This document shows positions 47,463 to 50,198 of a DNA stretch of 50,198 nucleotides, in pieces. The DNA is from Lingula anatina. Lineage: Eukaryota; Brachiopoda; Lingulata; Lingulida; Lingulidae. A program made the translations under genes and the position numbers. Positions within the stretch are counted from its first letter, which is position 1. Each line of letters starts with the position of its first letter. The DNA is taken from assembly GCF_001039355.2 (NCBI RefSeq), contig NW_019775425.1, positions 1,002,281-1,052,478 on the forward strand, given 5' to 3'. The notes beneath the pieces are model-generated. The model saw nothing but the letters and a program-made list of their open reading frames with translations. It ran no database searches and was not told the DNA's origin.

Positions 47463-49707
47463 ACACCTATTTCATCTATAAAGTTTATTTAGGAAATTTT
47501 AAATAGCAGTAAAGAGGGAAAGCGTGTTGGAATCAGAGGTACTTAGGCAAAGCTAAGAAAATCGATGTTCCCCCACTTTTGTCCAATGTGTCTTTGATCC
47601 CAAATCCATCAAAACGCATTTTTCTCTCTGGGGAGACAGGATCAAGGAAGTGTCAAAAGTGTGATTATACGTGGCCACGAGTGCTGATTTGATGGATTTG
47701 CCACCAAAGTCTTTCAGGAACAAAAAGAGTCGGAAATCAATATTTGAATCTTGTATACGTGGTTTTTATACTGACGATGTTATTACTCATGTCTGTCTCT
47801 TGTAGAGCTAACTATTCTATTGCCCTTTAACATTTAAGCATGTTTGAAAATATATACATATACTGTTTGCAGTGAATGGATCCACAGGAGAGGGACTCTC
47901 TCTTACTGTTGAGGAGAGAAAACAAACACTTGAAGCTTGGGTAAAAGCCGTCAAAAACAGGCAAGTGATTGAGAACCTGTGCTGGCGTTACATAGTTTAA
48001 TTGTTTTTCGGTGACACTTAATGACAAAAAATACTTTTATATATTAAGCAAAGCAAAACGATTGATAATTTTATTCTAACGAAAGATTCAACTTATCTCT
48101 TGGCAGTATTACATTAACTATCATCAACTCCATCATTATGAAATATTTGCATTTAACTTTTGTAGAATGACGATCATAGCACACGTTGGCGCTCTCAATA
48201 TAAAAGACTGTCAAGCACTGGTGAGGAAATTTTTTTGGCATTATCCTCTAGAATTGTTTGATAAGAATAAAATAAAGCAACCACTTCTAAGCCTGTTTTT
48301 AAGTTCTGGCTAGTATTTGTACATGTATTATTGAATAGATAAAAAAGATGAGACTGAGAGAAGTAATGTCATACTTTTAGTCTCAACACGCCCAAGCAGC
48401 AGGTGCTGATGCAATTGCTAGTATGGCCTCGCTCTATTATAAGCCAGCCACAGAAGGTAATTTTCTGTTAAACTTAATTCCGTGCAAAACTGACAAGCTA
48501 CTGGTTAGAATATACATCAGAGGTGTATGCGAGAATTGAAGTGTTGTTGTTAAATTTACCTTAATGTTGTTTGGCTGACACTTTGCCTTAAATATATTCT
48601 GGAGTTCCATTTTGGGGCAGATATTGGCTTTGATCTTTTATTTAAAAAAATAACCTTTTATTCTTGATTCAGAGGATCTTGTGGCGTATATGAAGGAGGT
48701 GGCGGCTGCTGCACCTAAGTTACCTTTCTACTACTATGACATTGACTTCATGACAGGAGTCAACCGTAAGTTACTCAAAAATAATTTATGATTTTTTGTA
48801 CCACTTTTTTTCGAAAGTTGTAGTTTGCGTTTTCATTAACACTAATGACTAGTTCAGTGGAAAAAGGAAATTACCAGGCGTGAATGACCAAACCAGGTCC
48901 TTTTTGCTCGGTCTACGTTAAAAATTTACATTATATGCCCTGTTTTCAGTGAACAATGCGAAGTTTTTGCGCCTAGCCGCCCCAGCCATCCCGACTCTTA
49001 AAGGAGCAAAGGTTTCCTCGAGAAGTCTACAGGGCATTGCGGACTGTTTGACAGAGATTCAAGGGACCAAGATGCAAATTATGATGGGAAGTGATGAGGT
49101 GAAGGCAAATTATTACTTTCATATCTCACACACGAATCAATGGGGCCATTGCAGGTTCCTTCTTTTTTGCATTAATGACATATAATTATAGATAAATACA
49201 ACTGAAATACATCTGAGTCTTTTCCGTTTACTCTCTCGATTTACCTCATCAGCGTCATCTCTAATCAACCCACATTGCTCTTCTTTTCAATTTTATGACA
49301 AAATTAAAAAAATATGGTAGATATGTATCCATTAAGCTGAACACAGAAGTATGTTGACAGGCCCGTAGCTAGCAATTGCAAAAGGTTTTTTTTCTGAAAA
49401 TGTGGACCTTTTGTCATGAAACCTTAGTTTACCTAGATGAAATTAACCCAGAGTGGTCCTTTTCTTAGCAAAAAGGGTGATTCTTTTGAACCCCCGACCC
49501 CCCCCCCGGGCCTGTTTTATATCCCGTTAATTATTCCCTTATCCACCATACACGCTTGAACACCATTTATACTTTCTGTAGCAATTTTTGGCTGGGTTAG
49601 CCTTTGGTGTGGATATTCCAATCATGAATTCCTTTGTGGCTCCTATGTTCCACCGTATGATCAAGGCATTCAAGAAAGGAGATATGGATGCTGCTAAAAA
49701 GGAACAG
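46949..49707 (+). CDS. NPL: N-acetylneuraminate lyase-like aldolase, 5' part
   Basis: Family: class I aldolases that split sialic acid to N-acetylmannosamine and pyruvate in the cytosol. Exons: 46949-47010, 47303-47373, 47873-47960, 48166-48220, 48381-48456, 48673-48765, 48950-49098, 49582-49707; 240 residues, the last ~75-80 expected lying beyond the window. It starts [17 protein letters not shown]. Family motifs: [12 protein letters not shown] (pyruvate-binding GSTGE 47-51), [35 protein letters not shown] (Tyr at 137-139), TLKGAKVSS with the Schiff-base Lys169, and GSDEQ. Intron 3 uses a GC donor (CAG|GCAAGT). Substitutions near the substrate pocket (DID for HIP after YYY; DIPIMNS where sialate lyases have GAVGST) leave substrate specificity open. 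Divergent from the UPF0489-type gene. Confidence 0.9.
47213..47257. repeat. (AAT)n microsatellite
   Basis: About 14 units within intron 1 of the NPL-like gene, some 45 bp before the exon 2 acceptor. Confidence 0.95.
47420..47459. repeat. (GT)n microsatellite
   Basis: 20 GT units in intron 2 of the NPL-like gene. Confidence 0.95.
49358..49514. mobile_element. MITE with CAGGCC termini (copy 2)
   Basis: 157 bp in intron 7 of the NPL-like gene. Ends CAGGCCCGTAGCTAGC and a poly-C tract followed by GGGCCTG; the inside (CTGAAAATGTGGACC, ACCTAGAT, CCCAGAGTG, AGCAAAAAG) matches the copy at 33097 in the same orientation. No clear target duplication; slightly decayed at the right terminus. Confidence 0.7.
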
Positions 49708-50198
49708 GTATCACCCCAACCAGTCTTATCAAATATTATTTAGAATTTGTACTTCCATTGCCACCCTTGTTAGTTAATCACATAGTATAATAATACCCTC
49801 TACCAGGGCCGCAGATTTTTTGTATTGTGAATTAGCCAGAGACGCAACTGTGAATATCTAGTGAAAAATCAACCTGTGGCCTTGGTAGAGGGTAATAAAT
49901 TAATGCATTTTTCACTATTGTTACTCATACTCAGTATATCTTAACGTGGCAGGACTGATTCCAGTATATTGTAATGAATTTGGAATAGTTAAAAGAGCCA
50001 AAATTATGAAAGTTATATAGAAGTTTTGAAAATGCACTTGGCAAACAATCTTACATGAAGTTCCGCGTAAAGTTTTATTGTAATATAAATAGTTTCTTAC
50101 CGTCAAATTGGATCAAAACTTTAAGTTGTAAGTTTGACCATTGTAAGTTTTTTGTTAATTATCCAGATGCATTTATTAACATATACCAAGGTTATGAA
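49708..50198 (+). other. NPL-like intron, truncated by window end
   Basis: Begins with donor GTATCA after the exon ending KKEQ. No further exon is seen before the window ends. 49795-49895 contains an imperfect inverted pair (TACCCTCTACCAGGGCCGCAG and CTGTGGCCTTGGTAGAGGGTA), a possible small foldback element. Confidence 0.6.
49794..49893. mobile_element. Small foldback element in NPL-like intron
   Basis: ATACCCTCTACCAGGGCCGC and its near reverse complement TGGCCTTGGTAGAGGGTAAT bound about 60 bp; roughly 20-bp imperfect arms. No target duplication or ORF identified. Confidence 0.5.

Overview
This is an AT-rich piece of an invertebrate animal nuclear genome with intron-rich genes, GT-AG splice sites, many microsatellites, poly-G/C runs and short foldback transposons. 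I read four protein-coding genes by chaining exons whose phases agree. The species cannot be fixed from the sequence. Families and repeat style (termini such as GGGCCCAGTTTCATAAA, G/C runs, high allelic divergence) suggest a marine invertebrate deuterostome such as a sea urchin, with a lophotrochozoan as alternative; this is inference.

Layout. (1) 1-23260, + strand: the 3' two thirds of a TCF/LEF gene (nuclear effector of Wnt/beta-catenin signalling). It starts inside an intron; exons at 8458-21326 encode the Groucho-binding/proline-rich region, HMG box, complete C-clamp and an acidic tail, followed by a ~1.9 kb 3'UTR. The beta-catenin-binding exon lies upstream of the window. (2) 25590-36987, - strand: a complete 12-exon soluble inorganic pyrophosphatase (288 aa), convergent with TCF. 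Its introns hold a Harbinger-like element carrying an intact Myb/SANT ORF, a long-hairpin MITE and a hAT-like MITE. (3) 39796-45128, - strand: a complete 5-exon gene for a 507-aa single-pass membrane protein of the UPF0489 type, with motifs that look like arginase-type metal ligands. (4) 46949 to the end, + strand: the first eight exons of an N-acetylneuraminate lyase-like (NPL) aldolase, divergent from gene 3 and cut off by the window edge. The 1.8 kb between genes 3 and 4 holds a three-unit inverted/direct repeat.

Three single 'n' characters (7864, 12334, 31475) each sit inside a tandem near-duplicate. In the second and third, the left copy ends exactly at the n and the right copy starts right after it. 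The best reading is unmerged allelic contig ends, so the apparent second copy of a TCF exon (12554-12638) is most likely an assembly artefact.

The genes do not form an operon or pathway: Wnt transcription factor, pyrophosphate clearance, an uncharacterised membrane protein and sialic-acid-type aldolase. No RNA genes or CRISPR arrays were seen. The most interesting leads are the membrane-tethered ureohydrolase-like protein with a frame-breaking candidate exon, the unusual active-site positions in the NPL-like enzyme, the in-frame basic leader on the pyrophosphatase, and the MYB-only Harbinger-like element with a MITE sharing its terminal motif.
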